Below the pieces are notes generated by a model that was given only the letters and a program-made list of their open reading frames with translations, had not been told where the DNA came from and made no database searches. Below are positions 12,331 to 24,421 of a DNA stretch of 64,000 nt, piece after piece. A program made the position numbers and the translations under genes. This DNA is from Bombus terrestris (lineage: Eukaryota > Arthropoda > Insecta > Hymenoptera > Apidae): assembly GCF_910591885.1 (NCBI RefSeq), contig NC_063276.1:3162001-3226000 (forward strand). Direction: 5' to 3'. Position 1 is the stretch's first letter, and every line of letters starts with the position of its first letter.

Positions 12331-15300
12331 TGTATATATATGTATGTACAATTGACAGTGAACATACGTATATACAGTTTCTTTCAAATTTGGTGTACAA
12401 TTCATGTAGTCTTCTTTAAGTTACCATTTCTCACTCAGTTGTTTTGACTGCTACAAAATACGGATAACGGAGACACGAGTGACAAAAGGCAGATTTTGGC
12501 CGTACATCTTGAACGACATCTCTCATTGGCGTAATTAGTTGTAAGTCCCCCATACGTGACCCGTCGAGACGCGTCAACAGAATACGATATGAAGGAACGG
12601 AGTTTTATCTGGCGCGTACACGCGGTCGGATTCTTCTAGTAGACGGCCACGTCGCGACGGTGAATGTAAAACTGCCAGAACGCATGCAGGAATGTAGATT
12701 TTTCTTGTCAACTTTCTACACGCCTCTGACGTCACTACGGGAATCATTGTCGAATGCAATAGAGAGCGTTTAAAAAATTAACGACCAAATTTTTGCAGAT
12801 TATCACACTTACCAAAAAAAGAAAAGAAAAAACATGTATATAGCAAAGTTTTGCATAAGAATGACCAGAATAATTAAAATGATCAATTTGTAGTTTTCTG
12901 TAAAAACTTTATAAATTATAGCCGTGTATTTTGAGGGATTTAGATGTCTATTTTGCAAAATATATATGTATATGGGGATAATAGTTGTTCTCTATAGGTA
13001 ATGAGTTGTTTTTCTCTTTGCATTGTATATCTTTACAAACTTTATATCCCAGTCATTGGTCATAATTCTGATGGTAAAACGAATTCTACTACTAAGACTG
13101 TGTTCCTATAAACAATCGACAGAATACATTAACATTTAAAATCAACTGACTAGAGACGTACATAATTCGAGTTATAGCCACTTTAAGAAACACTGGCTCT
13201 TCATTTTTGGCAAAATCTTTATTTCAATCGAATGAAACATTGCTGTATTGGTATGTGAAGAAGATTAATGAAGAGTTATCAAACAAATAGTGCAAATATC
13301 ATTACTATGAAAATAAATATGAAAATAATAATAAAAGGAGATTGAAAGGGAAATATGAACAAGTGAATAGGCGTCTGTGAATAGAAATCTGTACCGTTTA
13401 ACATTCCGTGTAATTAATGCAGGAATGACGATAAGATAAAGGAATAAATTGTTTTCAATTGGCTTGCTGCAGCGCTATCTCTGACCTGGTAGCGTGAAAT
13501 CATTATTCAATGCCTATTCTCGACCGTAAATTCGAAAGAATGCAAAAGGAACGATGAAAATACTATTATATGATACAGCCATAAATTTTTCCGACTTTCC
13601 TATCACATTTTCATATCGTTGCATTTCATTTTCTATTTTCTAAAATGTCTATCTTGGATTTGAATTGAGTCTCGTTATCTTTCATTAGACAAGGTAAAAA
13701 GCGTATCATTTTGGTCATCGACCTCATTCGAATTTCACCACTCAACTCGGTGAAACGATTCATTATCATTCGATGCGTCTTCTCCTATGATCAAACAGAA
13801 AAATTATACTGATAGGGTCTCATTTCACTTTTCACCGATCATTTCACTTTACGAGCATTTCATTCCTGTTCCCATTTAATGGTGTCTTCACGCTGTATTT
13901 AACAGCTCGTTCACAGTACACTGAAAAAACTCCACTTCATGCTATCAATATATAAGCATGTATATAGCCCTCTTTTAAGTACAAGTGTCGCATGGTGAGA
14001 ACATTCCAACATCTGCAGGGTCTCTCAGGGCAACCATCTTTTATGAATCTTCTATCTGTTAAATTATCAACTATATTTAAATATTTTATATTGAAGATAA
14101 CAGATTATGATAATTAATCTGAAAAAATGCCTAGATTATTATTAGATTATTAATATATACATTTATATAAATATATCAATAGTCACAATACCAAAATATC
14201 AAGGTTTCAGTAGTTTCATTATTAAAATATGCAGTGCAAGGGAAAAAGTAAAGGTCATTTTCCAATGACCTTGAGTAGACATTTGATTCAGTACATATTA
14301 TAGGACACCTCCATTAAAAGAAAGAAAAAAGAAAAAGAAGAAGATGAAAAAAGAAGTATCAAAGAATATTGACAGGAAAAGGTATACAAATTCTTACAGG
14401 AAGCAATTTATACAACGGAAATTTTTCTCGCATAGCAGTGATGTAATGGTCCGTTTCGGTTTCCGCTCAAGAGGATACAAAAATCTGCAACATCTTCATA
14501 ATCTAACGGTGAATTCTGTCGATCGTGGGCTTTTCCACCTGCAAGAAGTATGCGCAACGCAATTTTGCTGAAATTCAATGGCCCGTTAGAGAGGCATAGG
14601 CAGACTTCTTGGAAATTCGCCGAGCGAATCAGAGCGACGGAGCAGAAACTGGAATCGCCGCGATTCCATCGAGATTCTCGGGTTTCAACGTTCGATCTAG
14701 ACTCTAGACGATACGATGGAATGCGTGATAAAAAAATATTCAGGAGGATATTCACCCTAACGTCTTATTTTAAGTTATCGTGCCGATTAGATAGTCATTG
14801 AAAAAGTAATTGGACTAGGTGAGGCAAATCGATTGACTGATTGAAAATGGCTCGATTATCCTAAAAGTGATTAAGTTCGCTGAATATAGGATGTAGTTAA
14901 TAACTATTTAACTATGCTTTCTTTTCAATTACTTATTATTATTACAGGCGAAGAATGTAGTAGAGAAAAAGTGGGTTAATTGACGTGCCATTTTATGATC
15001 GAGAGAGCGCTACTGGTTTAGGGACAAATATAAATCTTTGTTACTTAGCTTCGATCTATATTATTTTACTTTTTATTATTTAATACAATCTCTTTATATT
15101 TTTTCATAGAAATTGACATGATAGCGATTGAATTCCTTGAATTGAAGGTTTAAGAAATGACACTTACCTGATAAAAATATCTTTTCTACATATTTTAAAA
15201 TAAATATAAAATTTGAAAAGGTAGTGATTACTTCTATAGTAAACATGTATAAACTTGTCAGAACTAAATACATTCATGAGAACTAATGTAATATTCAATG

Positions 15301-15345
15301 TATAATTCTCAGTAGGTCAAGAGTAAAAAATATATATTTGCAAAA

Positions 15346-15351
15346 TTTATT
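15346..15351 (-). terminator. Polyadenylation signal of the CENP-B/jerky-like gene
   Basis: AATAAA on the minus strand, 62 nt past the stop codon at 15413. The distance is normal for a compact insect 3' UTR. It is the nearest AATAAA downstream of the stop. Confidence 0.55.
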
Positions 15352-15412
15352 TACACTAAAAAATTGTATAATAGAAAGACATATACAATAATTATACACT
15401 GAGAGTATTATT

Positions 15413-16144
15413 TTACAAAACAGTAGTTTCCTGCTTTAGAGTCAGCAAATATTTTTTTGATACACGATTGTGTAAATGTTGTAGAGTCATTAAATCATTC
15501 TCTAAGGTGTCATTTTGCTGTTCAAAATAAGTTATCAATTTTTCTAGCATTGTTGTTGCTTCTAGGTGGTTGATATCTGTTTCTTCTTGATGACATCTAT
15601 CAATAAAGGAGTCTTGAATGTCATCTTCATCTTGAGTGGATAAACGTGCACTCACAATATCATCTTCTAATAATAATCGATCTGAGTTGCCATTAGTTAT
15701 GGCATCCTCCAGTAAACTTTGACTACAGAGGGTCAGTTTTATACCATGTCGGGCTTTCCATCTTCCTAACCATCCTACACTTGCTGTAAAAGTAGGATCA
15801 CCACCTAACTTTTTATTAAGACTCAGAGCTTTTTTTCTAAGGATAGGTCCTGACATAGGAATACCATTTTCAAGTTCTTGAATATACCACATATACAGTG
15901 CATCATCTAGTGTTACATTCTTTGCTTTTTTAATTGTTCCTCTGTTGCCTAAGCTATCCCTAGAAACCATCTTGGCACAAAAATCTTCTATCTCTTTCCT
16001 GTTTTTTTTCCAATCAGAAACAGTAGATATTCCTACTCCTAAATCAATAGCAATACTTCTCAATGGCTCACCTTTATCAATCCTGTACAAAGCTTTTAAC
16101 TTCTTTGCTATGGTTACAGTCACTTTTTTCCTTTTACCTGACAT
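15413..16144 (-). CDS. CENP-B/jerky-type DNA-binding protein lacking a DDE transposase core
   Basis: A 243-aa protein from the pogo/Tigger transposase lineage that also gave CENP-B and jerky. Residues 1-53 (starting MSGKRKKVTVTI) look like the psq-type helix-turn-helix, including the helix GVGISTVSDWKKNR. Residues 72-136 look like the second, CENP-B-type helix-turn-helix (DALYMWYIQELENGIPMSGP ... FTASVGWLGRWKARHGI). Residues 140-190 are acidic. Residues 192-243 resemble the short C-terminal tail of jerky-type proteins (MLEKLITYFEQQ ... LKQETTVL). The roughly 250-residue DDE domain that normally sits between is absent, so the protein should bind DNA without transposing. I start at the second in-frame Met (16144) because CATTTACAG|ACATG at 16147 is a splice acceptor just upstream; the Met at 16159 would lie in that intron. 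It is probably nuclear. It is a domesticated gene or an internally deleted element; the intact frame and splice acceptor favour the former. Confidence 0.8.
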   Translation of the reverse strand: MSGKRKKVTVTIAKKLKALYRIDKGEPLRSIAIDLGVGISTVSDWKKNRKEIEDFCAKMVSRDSLGNRGTIKKAKNVTLDDALYMWYIQELENGIPMSGPILRKKALSLNKKLGGDPTFTASVGWLGRWKARHGIKLTLCSQSLLEDAITNGNSDRLLLEDDIVSARLSTQDEDDIQDSFIDRCHQEETDINHLEATTMLEKLITYFEQQNDTLENDLMTLQHLHNRVSKKYLLTLKQETTVL

Positions 16145-16145
16145 G

Positions 16146-16760
16146 TCTGTAAATGTCAAATATCAAAAAAACACAGCACAATTCAAATAAAAACAGTTGT
16201 TAAGTTTAAATACTATTGACCTACTTGTAGCATTCCTATTTGCAGCATATTGATTAATCACACTAGCAGTGTGATATTTATGATATATTGAAGAATCACT
16301 CTGTTGGATCAACTATGAATACAATTAATTAGAAGAAATGAGCTTTTAATTTATATTTCAAGAGGAATTTATAATTGAAATTAATAAATCTGAAAATTTT
16401 TGTTAGCAAGTGATTTCCGCTAAAGAGTATTCGTAGTTTTAAAATAATTAATGAAAAAGTAAACAAATTATATGAGTAACAAAAAATGGAATAAATTCAT
16501 TCCAAATATTTAAACAATTGGATCATATATTCTCCTTATATATATATATATTCTTACAATTGTCTATAAATGTTAAAATTGTATTATTTTATTAATTAAT
16601 AAACCGCTAACTTATAGGTTATGTCATCTAACCTCGTTCCAACTACTTGAATGTGTCAATGAAAATCAAAGCAAATGAAGTAGTTATTTTAAAACTTTAA
16701 CTCACTTTCTGTTCCCTCTTTCTTTTCTAGTACTTGAACAACTTTCACTTTAACGAAATT
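16146..16760 (-). other. Probable 5' UTR intron and leader of the CENP-B/jerky-like gene
   Basis: On the minus strand an acceptor (ACATTTACAG, AG at 16148-16147) sits two bases before the ATG. A matching donor AGAAA|GTGAGT is at 16705. The 5' exon would end at 16706 and begin somewhere upstream. The donor choice is inference. I saw no transposon terminal inverted repeats flanking this unit. Confidence 0.45.
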
Positions 16761-18394
16761 TAATTATTTTTACAACACTGTTATATTTGAATTCCCACTC
16801 TAAACGTTATTTAACCAACTGGAAAGGAAAGAACATGTAGAGGCACTCTCAATTCTGCCACCAGATGGCTACCTACACTTTCGTACTACGCCGACGTATA
16901 ACACTTTCTCGCTAGTACTTTCTCTTCTATTTATCAATAATTATAAATATGTATCACGTCTCAACATTCTTATCAGGGTGTCTATGGCACGGGCACATGC
17001 TTTTTAAGTTAGTGCAACTGATGAGTCCTCTGACCTTAGCAGATTCTTATGAAATACACTTTTCTCCTCTTCCTTCCATCTCTCCTTCTATCCTTCTATT
17101 TCTCTTTATTTAAGATACCATAGTTTACTTACAAACATTTCACTCGCAACGTCTTTTATTCCTCAATAAAAAATATTAAAGATATTGCACATAAAAGACT
17201 CCGCACATAAATAGTAACTCTACTTTAAGTCGCCTTTCATCAATAAAATGGGAAGACACTCTATATCGGAGCGTCGACAGCTTCTGTTTGATAAGGTGGC
17301 TCATCGAAATTCATATTGAAACGCGTCTGGATAATTCTAGTCCATTGTATTCGTATACCGGCGACGTAAATTCTTCAGTGAACTCGTGCCTCTAACTCGA
17401 GAATGAAAGGTGGCCTAATGTGGCACGTGGGAGTTTACGCGATAGTTACAAAAGGGACCGCAAGCCACGTTGTTGCGTAGATCAGAAACGCGAGTCACAG
17501 TGATGTTCTCGACTAAATGATGCACGTATGCCCATTTTCTATGAAATAACACGTTCCGTTCGGCCACATTCTCGGTAATATACAGGTAGACCGATCTGCA
17601 AGTTGTAATATACCGTATACAGCGTGGGATGTAGGAAACATAGCGGATAAGTGGAAAATTTCCAGAGATGCTAAAATATGTGTTTTAGTATAGCGGGTGA
17701 AGCAAAAATTGTTATACATTGTCTAAAATGTTTCTTTGAAATTTAGTTCAGGTTAGGTGAAATAATATGGTCTGTTAAACTGAAATGAGATAAAGTAAAA
17801 TATTCAATCGTCTTAGTTAATGGATATGGAGTTTCGTGATAGGGTTTGTCAATCTTTTGATCTTAAAGACAGCCAATGAAGAATTCGCGCGAACAATTTG
17901 TGAAACATTGGTTTATCCTTTTCCTCATCTCTCGAGATCGAGAACACAGATAATTACGTAATGTAACAAGTTGCCCAATCTGTTCCGTGAAAGTTATAAT
18001 TTAACAATTAACGTCCGCAGGAAACGGAATGACTCACTAACATCTTGCAATTAAGGGTGTTCCTTGAACAAACTTTTCGAAAGATAAGCTGTTATTTATT
18101 CGACCTATGGAATTAAAAATGTAATATGGCTCTTTCTTTTATTTCATTATAAATGTCAATGACATTGTGTGGAAGATCATGTAAAATTATTATTCTCTTT
18201 CCATAATTATCGTAATAAGTATTTTCCTGTGGTTAACAGCGAGGTAGTTGTTTCTTAACTGAGCAAGAATTCAAACAGTTTGTTACAAATGGGTCATTGT
18301 GTAAACGTTATGACTCTGTACTGTGAGGTGCAATTTTTCATGAAAAGGGTCTCAAACGTTGCAAAAATATAGCGCGGTTCATTTCAGCTTCGAA

Positions 18395-19335
18395 TTGACG
18401 AATTTTATAATTTTTAAGTACTCAAATTATAGAATTTTCAAATTTTAAATACTGACATTTTTAAATTTAATAATTTTTAAGTTCCCAAATGTTTGAATTT
18501 GCAAATTTCTGATTATCCGAATTTTAGAATCCAAATTTTGAGATTTTCAAGTTTCTAGATATGCAACTGTTGGAATTTTCAAATTTTTAAATACCGAAAT
18601 TGTAGAATTTTCAAATTTCCAAATACTGAAATTGTAGAATTTTCAAATTTTCAAATACTGAAATTTTAGAATTTTCAAATTTTCAAATATTGAAATTTTA
18701 GAATTTTCAAATTTTCAAATACTGAAATTTTAGAATTTTCAAATTTTCAAATATTGAAATTTTAGAATTTTCAAATTTTCAAATACTGAAATTTAGAATT
18801 TTCAAATTTTCAAATATTGAAATTTTAGAATTTTCAAATTTTCAAATACTGAAATTTAGAATTTTCAAATTTTCAAATATTGAAATTTTAGAATTTTCAA
18901 ATTTTCAAATTTTCAAATTTTCAAATACTGAAATTTTAGAATTTTCAAATTTTCAAATATTGAAATTTTAGAATTTTCAAATTTTCAAATTTTCAAATAC
19001 TGAAATTTTAGAATTTTCAAATTTTCAAATATTGAAATTTTAGAATTTTCAAATTTTCAAATACTGAAATTTAGAATTTTCAAATTTTCAAATATTGAAA
19101 TTTTAGAATTTTCAAATTTTCAAATACTGAAATTTTAGAATTTTCAAATTTTCAAATTTTCAAATACTGAAATTTTAGAATTTTCAAATTTTCAAATTTT
19201 CAAATACTGAAATTTTAGAATTTTCAAATTTTCAAATATTGAAATTTTAGAATTTTCAAATTTTAGAATTTTCAGATCCCTGAATAATCAAATATTTGAG
19301 TACTTAAATTTTGTAATTTTTGGATTCCCAAGTTC
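18395..19335. repeat. AT-rich satellite, 32-bp unit with two alternating variants
   Basis: At least 19 well-preserved units at about 18600-19260, with degenerate units on both sides. The unit is roughly AATTTTCAAAT + ATACTG or ATATTG + AAATTTTAG. The ACTG and ATTG variants alternate almost strictly through the middle, giving a ~64-bp higher-order period. Some ACTG units have lost one T (AAATTTAG), and four have gained extra copies of the 9-mer ATTTTCAAA. There is no coding content. Confidence 0.95.
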
Positions 19336-21113
19336 TCGGATTTTTAAAATTGTGTATAGTGCACATATTACAATTGGCGATGATTCAAGCAAGAGGGGCG
19401 AAGTAAACCGGAAAGAATCTTCCATTGCACTTCGTCAGACATCGTGATGGCATTCCTATTGAGCTTGCGGCGTGTAATGACGCCGTGAAATTGAAATTAA
19501 ATGTCGGCAACATGTGTAAACTTCTGAGAAACCAGTGATGTCATCTGGATTAACGAACTGCCAAGCGGCTAAATAAATTACAGCTCGTTCGCGATGGAAC
19601 ATTTCGCAATTATGTAAATATCAGCTGCACTCTTATTGCTTGCTCTAATCTACGCGGAAAATTGTCAGTATTTTGAACGCAAGCTGGGAAATAATTGTAT
19701 TTTAACTGCCGGAAATAAAAATGATAGGGGTAGAACTGATCGTCTTGTAATCAAGATTAGTGATCTCGCTAATTGGCTATGATGTAAACGATGTAAATAA
19801 ATTCCAGCCACATAATTTCAAAACAGTTATGCAAACTAGAGTAATTAAATTGCATTTTATCCCAACTGTTGGCTTATCAGTAAATATGACTCAGTTGTAG
19901 TAACATATAACGAGATTGGAACCATAAAAGTTATTTCAAGAAGTGATATCATATTTAAATTAAAATCGAATTACGTCAAACAACGTGTTTGTCTCTTACG
20001 TGAGCGGAAAGAAACTTACAAAAGACTGTCAACATTGAGTTCAAAAAATTATTATCCTATTAGATGAAACATTGAATTTAGTTAGAGATTATGAGATTCG
20101 TTTCTTCTGAGAACACTTTTTAGCAATACTCTGTAATTTTCGTACGTATTGTGTATTTGGTGTCTTACGTTCATTCACATAGTAACATCATTGTTCTACT
20201 TCCTTTAATAAAGAAACACTTCCGGTAAGGAACTGTTATACGGAACAAGTGAATGAAGGGCTCGCTTATGGTATATCGTAAAGATTATATTACTTCCTGC
20301 TCGTTAAATTTTTTCTCTATGGAACTCCGATTCTTTCACAAGATATTACTGTATAGTAAAAGAAGAATCACATACATATAATTGTTATACTTATATTTAA
20401 TTTAGCATAGAATATTTAAAAAATTATATTTGTAATGGTATGCCTCCACAAGGAAGAAAAGATGCTGCATTCCTAGCTATTACTAGCTTCATACTGTATT
20501 TAAATCCTTGGAAATGACATTGAGTTGTCTATAAACTCCAATAATACTCATATTACTCATTTCATCACACAACTCATCAATCTAGCATAAGATAAACACA
20601 TACACTGATTCGATCGCTCAGAGATATTTTTTGAAACAACTGATTTCAAATGAAAACAACATATAGATGGCACTCATACTACTACGAATAAGTTACAAAA
20701 ATTATCCTGCAACTTCTCAATCTAACATGATGTAGATATACAATGTCTAGGGACTTTATTTTTCAAAACAACTAACCTCAAATGTGGAAACAACTTACAT
20801 GTTCCATTCATACCATTACAAATAAGTTAGAAAAAGATTGAATACTGGAATATTCCAACAGATAACCTACATAACGATCCTGAACTACTAAATTCACGGT
20901 CAAAATGGTAGACGGCTAGCAACAAGTGCCATTGAAAAGTATAGGGTTGCAGGAGCGGATCGTTGTCGTTGGTAATGTCAGTGGGTGGCCAAATATAGAC
21001 ATGTCGTCATATCGTTTGAACTTGGTACAGCTTGCCACATTCTATATTTCGTCTCTCTTGGTTGCAAGTGCGTGTGTAATACATCAGATGAATATTTGTC
21101 TAGGTTTAAGTTA

Positions 21114-21148
21114 TCAGTGTCAATAGTGTGTTGGTATGTCTTTTCGAG
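21114..21148 (+). other. Candidate alternative first exon of spectrin
   Basis: Here an initiator-like TCAGTG (21114-21119) lies 17 nt before ATG TCT TTT CGA G|GTGAGT. That is a four-codon start ending in phase 1 at an excellent donor (GT at 21149). Phase 1 is what the acceptor at 29570 needs, so splicing would give MSFR-G-AQYVPG. It is short and could be chance, and a competing first exon lies at 24385. Confidence 0.3.
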
Positions 21149-22680
21149 GTGAGTTAGGACGAGTCTCGATAATAATACGGTTCAGATTTCACCTGGTCTT
21201 CTTTGCCACGGTCTTCCCTGCTCCGTCGTTGCGTACCACGCATTTCCGGGGCAATTTCGTACTTCCTGGCAGCGATCGACCACCTTCCAAGTTCGTCGAA
21301 CGCTTCATCTTCGATTCATTCTTCGTTTTCTTCTGATTCATTCTTATCTTCGGTAATCTATCTTTAGTCGTTGAATTGGGAAATTTGTATAAATAAAAAT
21401 ATCAAAGGAAGCTTGAAAGGTTATTTCAATTATTCAAAGTTTAATTACTTATTTAAAAAGCCCTTTTAAAAGTTTTCGATTATTCTTGGTCTAGATAGTC
21501 TATGTTTTCTTAACTGACAAATGGACAAGATTGGTACAATATAAAAATTATAAGAATGGACGAATCATTGCGTATGAAGGAGTACAAATAATCTTCGTAA
21601 TATAAAAAATTTATAATCGATTATCTTTTTCAGTCTTGAGATGAAAAATTGCTTTTTGATACATCTTATATCTAGAACCAATGTCGAAAAATCGTTGATT
21701 CTTATTTATAGACGTTGCTGCAAATCATTGAGGTGTTTCTGTAGCTGTTTCGAGGTGCATGTAGCGTGGTTCCGGGCGAATCTCGAACTTCCTATTTGCT
21801 GTCCGAATAAACGAGCTTATACGCTGGCTATTTCAGTCGAAACTGAACGATGAAATCTAAAGCAAATGAAAATTGACGTTGTAAACATCAAGAAGGAAGT
21901 AATTAAGCTCCTAGATTAATCTAGTAGCTTTTATAAATTTCCTTCTAGAATTTCTAAGTACAATTAATCCCGGCAATGTATGGGAAATTAGTGGGTGGTT
22001 CATTTTGGATATCGTTGTACTTTCTATTATGCCTCGTGTGGAAGGTTAATTGAAAATAAATGGAAATTAAGCGAATATAAATAAATGATTCCATGAAATA
22101 ATATACTATAAGTATCATATGTACTAGCATCGTTCACGCCACGAAATAACGAAATATAATTTTTGTTATGTTTGTGGAAAAATTTAATAAGTTTGAATAT
22201 TTGAAACGTAAAAAGATAGAATCAATGAATAATTAAAGAAATTCAAAATTGGATGAATAAATGGTGGGCGCCAATAAATAGTTAACAGCCATGTGGCGCT
22301 AGTGTCGCGTCACCGGTCTTCATAATATCAACGAAGTTCCAAATATTTTTATATGCCTGTGTATTTCTTTTTTTCTCTATCAAATATGTTGAGTATCGGC
22401 GTTATCAAAAAAAGAAAGAAGTAGTAGTGACATGGATTTATAAGTCATAACGTCATCGTCACTTCTATCAGATAATCGCCAGAACAAGTTACACAAGGCA
22501 AGGCGTTTACCATGTAATGATGATATTCGATATTTGAAAAGCTATTTTATGAAATGACTTATTTCAACGTATTAATTTTTATTTCATACAAGTTATGAAT
22601 TTTGAAAATACTATTAAATGTTGATAGCCGTAAAGTATGTATATTGATTGGACTCGACAAAAGTTAAGAATATCTATAAA

Positions 22681-22830
22681 TGTTGACTTACTAGTAATAC
22701 GTGTTGACAAATGTTTAAAAGCTGATGATGTTGAAAGATGTTAACAAGCTTAAATGTTGACCAACGTTAAAGCTGTTGACAGATATCGAAGACATAAATG
22801 CATGTTGACATTGTTGGTAGATGTTGACAG
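22681..22830. repeat. Degenerate TGTTGAC minisatellite
   Basis: The heptamer TGTTGAC occurs at 22681, 22702, 22755, 22774, 22803 and 22822, with near-copies at 22729 and 22739. Several spacings are 19-21 bp, consistent with a decayed short tandem repeat. Confidence 0.65.
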
Positions 22831-24229
22831 ATTCCCTAATAATATTAAAAATTTACCCAGTAAAAGCACCAAATTCATGATAATATTTCAAAGTTATTGC
22901 TATTTCACATGATTAAAACTAGACAATCGAACAATTCGTTCTCTTCAGTGTATTTATCGAGTTTTAGAAACGATCTCTCATTTCTTGTCACAGTGAAGAA
23001 CATTCCAATAATTCTTTATGTGTGAAGACGTTACATCACTAGCTGGCGATATGCTAATGCCATAAAAATTTATTTATCGTACGTGTTTCTACCTCGTGAC
23101 ATCAGACCTTCGACTAGACTTAAATGGCTGTATAGCAAGCATTAAATTTAATTTGGCAGATGTTTACTCTATAAAAGCTACAAATGTTTTAAACAATTTT
23201 GTAACTCATTTTCGATCGAATCATACTTTTCTATCGCATGGAGAATAACCATTTGTTTATATTTGGGGAGAATTAAAATCTTAGATCATTCTTAAACTAT
23301 TAAAAATTTGTTTCGCGGCCGAGACCACAGAGAAACTCACACAGGGAAGTTTGAATTAAAAAGTTATGAATTACAGCCGCTAATACTTTCTTAAAAAATT
23401 ATCGTCTCTTCTGTCACGGTCATACAACGTACGTTTAATTTATGTAAATTCATTCTAACGTACACATTACATAGCCCGCGTCCCTATGAAAACGTCACGG
23501 TTCGTGCTCGACTGCATAATTGCATCGTAGTTTATGTACAAACGATCATCTAATCAACTTGAAAACGATGCATGCTTAATCATGCTACAAGCAAATTATG
23601 ATTTATTTGAATTCGTGAACATATTTTATTCAAGTATAATTGTATTACTCTATTATTATCGACATTATTTCTATTTTACTTGCTATTTTAATCTTAGCTT
23701 CTACGGAAGTTACTATAATGGTACAATTTGTCTGTCCTCTTGCGTTTCCCTTTCTTTCTTCTCTTTCTAAAATGAGATTACCTATTTCACCCATCAGTAT
23801 CATTCGATCAAACGAATTCTAAATTACCTTTACTTAACAATTTCCAAATTTAAAAAAGGTGTTATTATTATTAATATAAAGTTTAATTTTATATGTAAAT
23901 TTATATATATTCGATTACAATCAATAACTTAATTGCTACGCCATTGGTAGGTACATTCCCGCTCAGAAGAACATATGTACGTATAATATCTGGCCACTTG
24001 CTTTTGACAGATAATATATCACGAAACTTTACAATTGCAAAACAAGTAACGATAAAAATTTGCGTATTGTTACTATAAGTCGATCATGTCGCATACATTT
24101 GTAAAAAAAATTCTGCTCTATACTCATATACTTATTGTTAACGTTATTATATAAAAGAACGGACACAAAATGTTCGCGATACGCGATAAGAGTCCTGGCA
24201 GTTAAAGTGGTCTTGAGTTAACAGCTGAA

Positions 24230-24384
24230 TCAGTTCGGTGTCGCCATTCGTAGACGTCCAATCGTTCTTCATTCGTCGTCTCCTCGTTTCGATATCGAGT
24301 CGTGATTTTCGTCAATTTTTCATGATATTGACTTTGGTGAAAGAAGTCATGAAAGCAGACCAGTGGATCAACGGTCATTGAAAA
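24230..24384 (+). promoter_or_regulatory. Leader of spectrin coding exon 1, with initiator and upstream ORF
   Basis: A TCAGTT initiator at 24230-24235 and an AGACGT downstream-element-like motif at 24252 suggest that transcription can start here. The leader carries a 19-codon upstream ORF (ATG 24322, TGA 24379-24381) ending only 3 nt before the main ATG at 24385. An acceptor-like TTAACAG just before 24225 leaves open that this is instead an internal exon spliced from 7745. Confidence 0.45.
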
Positions 24385-24421
24385 ATGAAAGGGACAACCG
24401 TGTCAGGCAATTATTATTATG
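24385..24421 (+). CDS. kst: kst coding exon 1 (N-terminal leader, predicted)
   Basis: ATG then MKGTTVSGNYYY, ending TATG|GTACGT in phase 1. That joins the acceptor at 29570 to read ...NYYY-G-AQYVPGVG. Phase and donor quality support it, but two other candidate starts exist (21136 and 28595), and a short isoform could begin at 29701. Confidence 0.55.

Larger units (their letters stand above)
7746..24384 (+). other. Long first intron or upstream region of spectrin
   Basis: Sixteen kilobases in which I find one supportable gene, the antisense CENP-B/jerky-like gene at 15413-16146. The rest is AT-rich sequence with CpG-rich islands at about 9900-10600, 11550-11960, 12450-12760, 14400-14720 and 20900-21350. 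It also contains a degenerate ~158-bp duplication (12050-12330), a 32-bp satellite (18395-19335) and a TGTTGAC minisatellite (22681-22830). Open frames in the islands run on both strands and resemble no family I know, so I treat them as by-products of GC content. Confidence 0.5.

Noticed and set aside
14408..14755. 115-codon minus-strand open frame
   Set aside because: Overlaps an open frame on the other strand, has no recognisable domain and lies in a GC-richer patch.
16146..16159. Upstream Met as the start of the CENP-B/jerky-like protein
   Set aside because: A splice acceptor lies between it and the second Met, and MSGKRK at the second Met is the usual start of jerky-type proteins.
18395..19335. 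CRISPR-like regular repeat array
   Set aside because: The DNA is eukaryotic, the units abut with no unique spacers, and the whole array is one satellite unit with variants.
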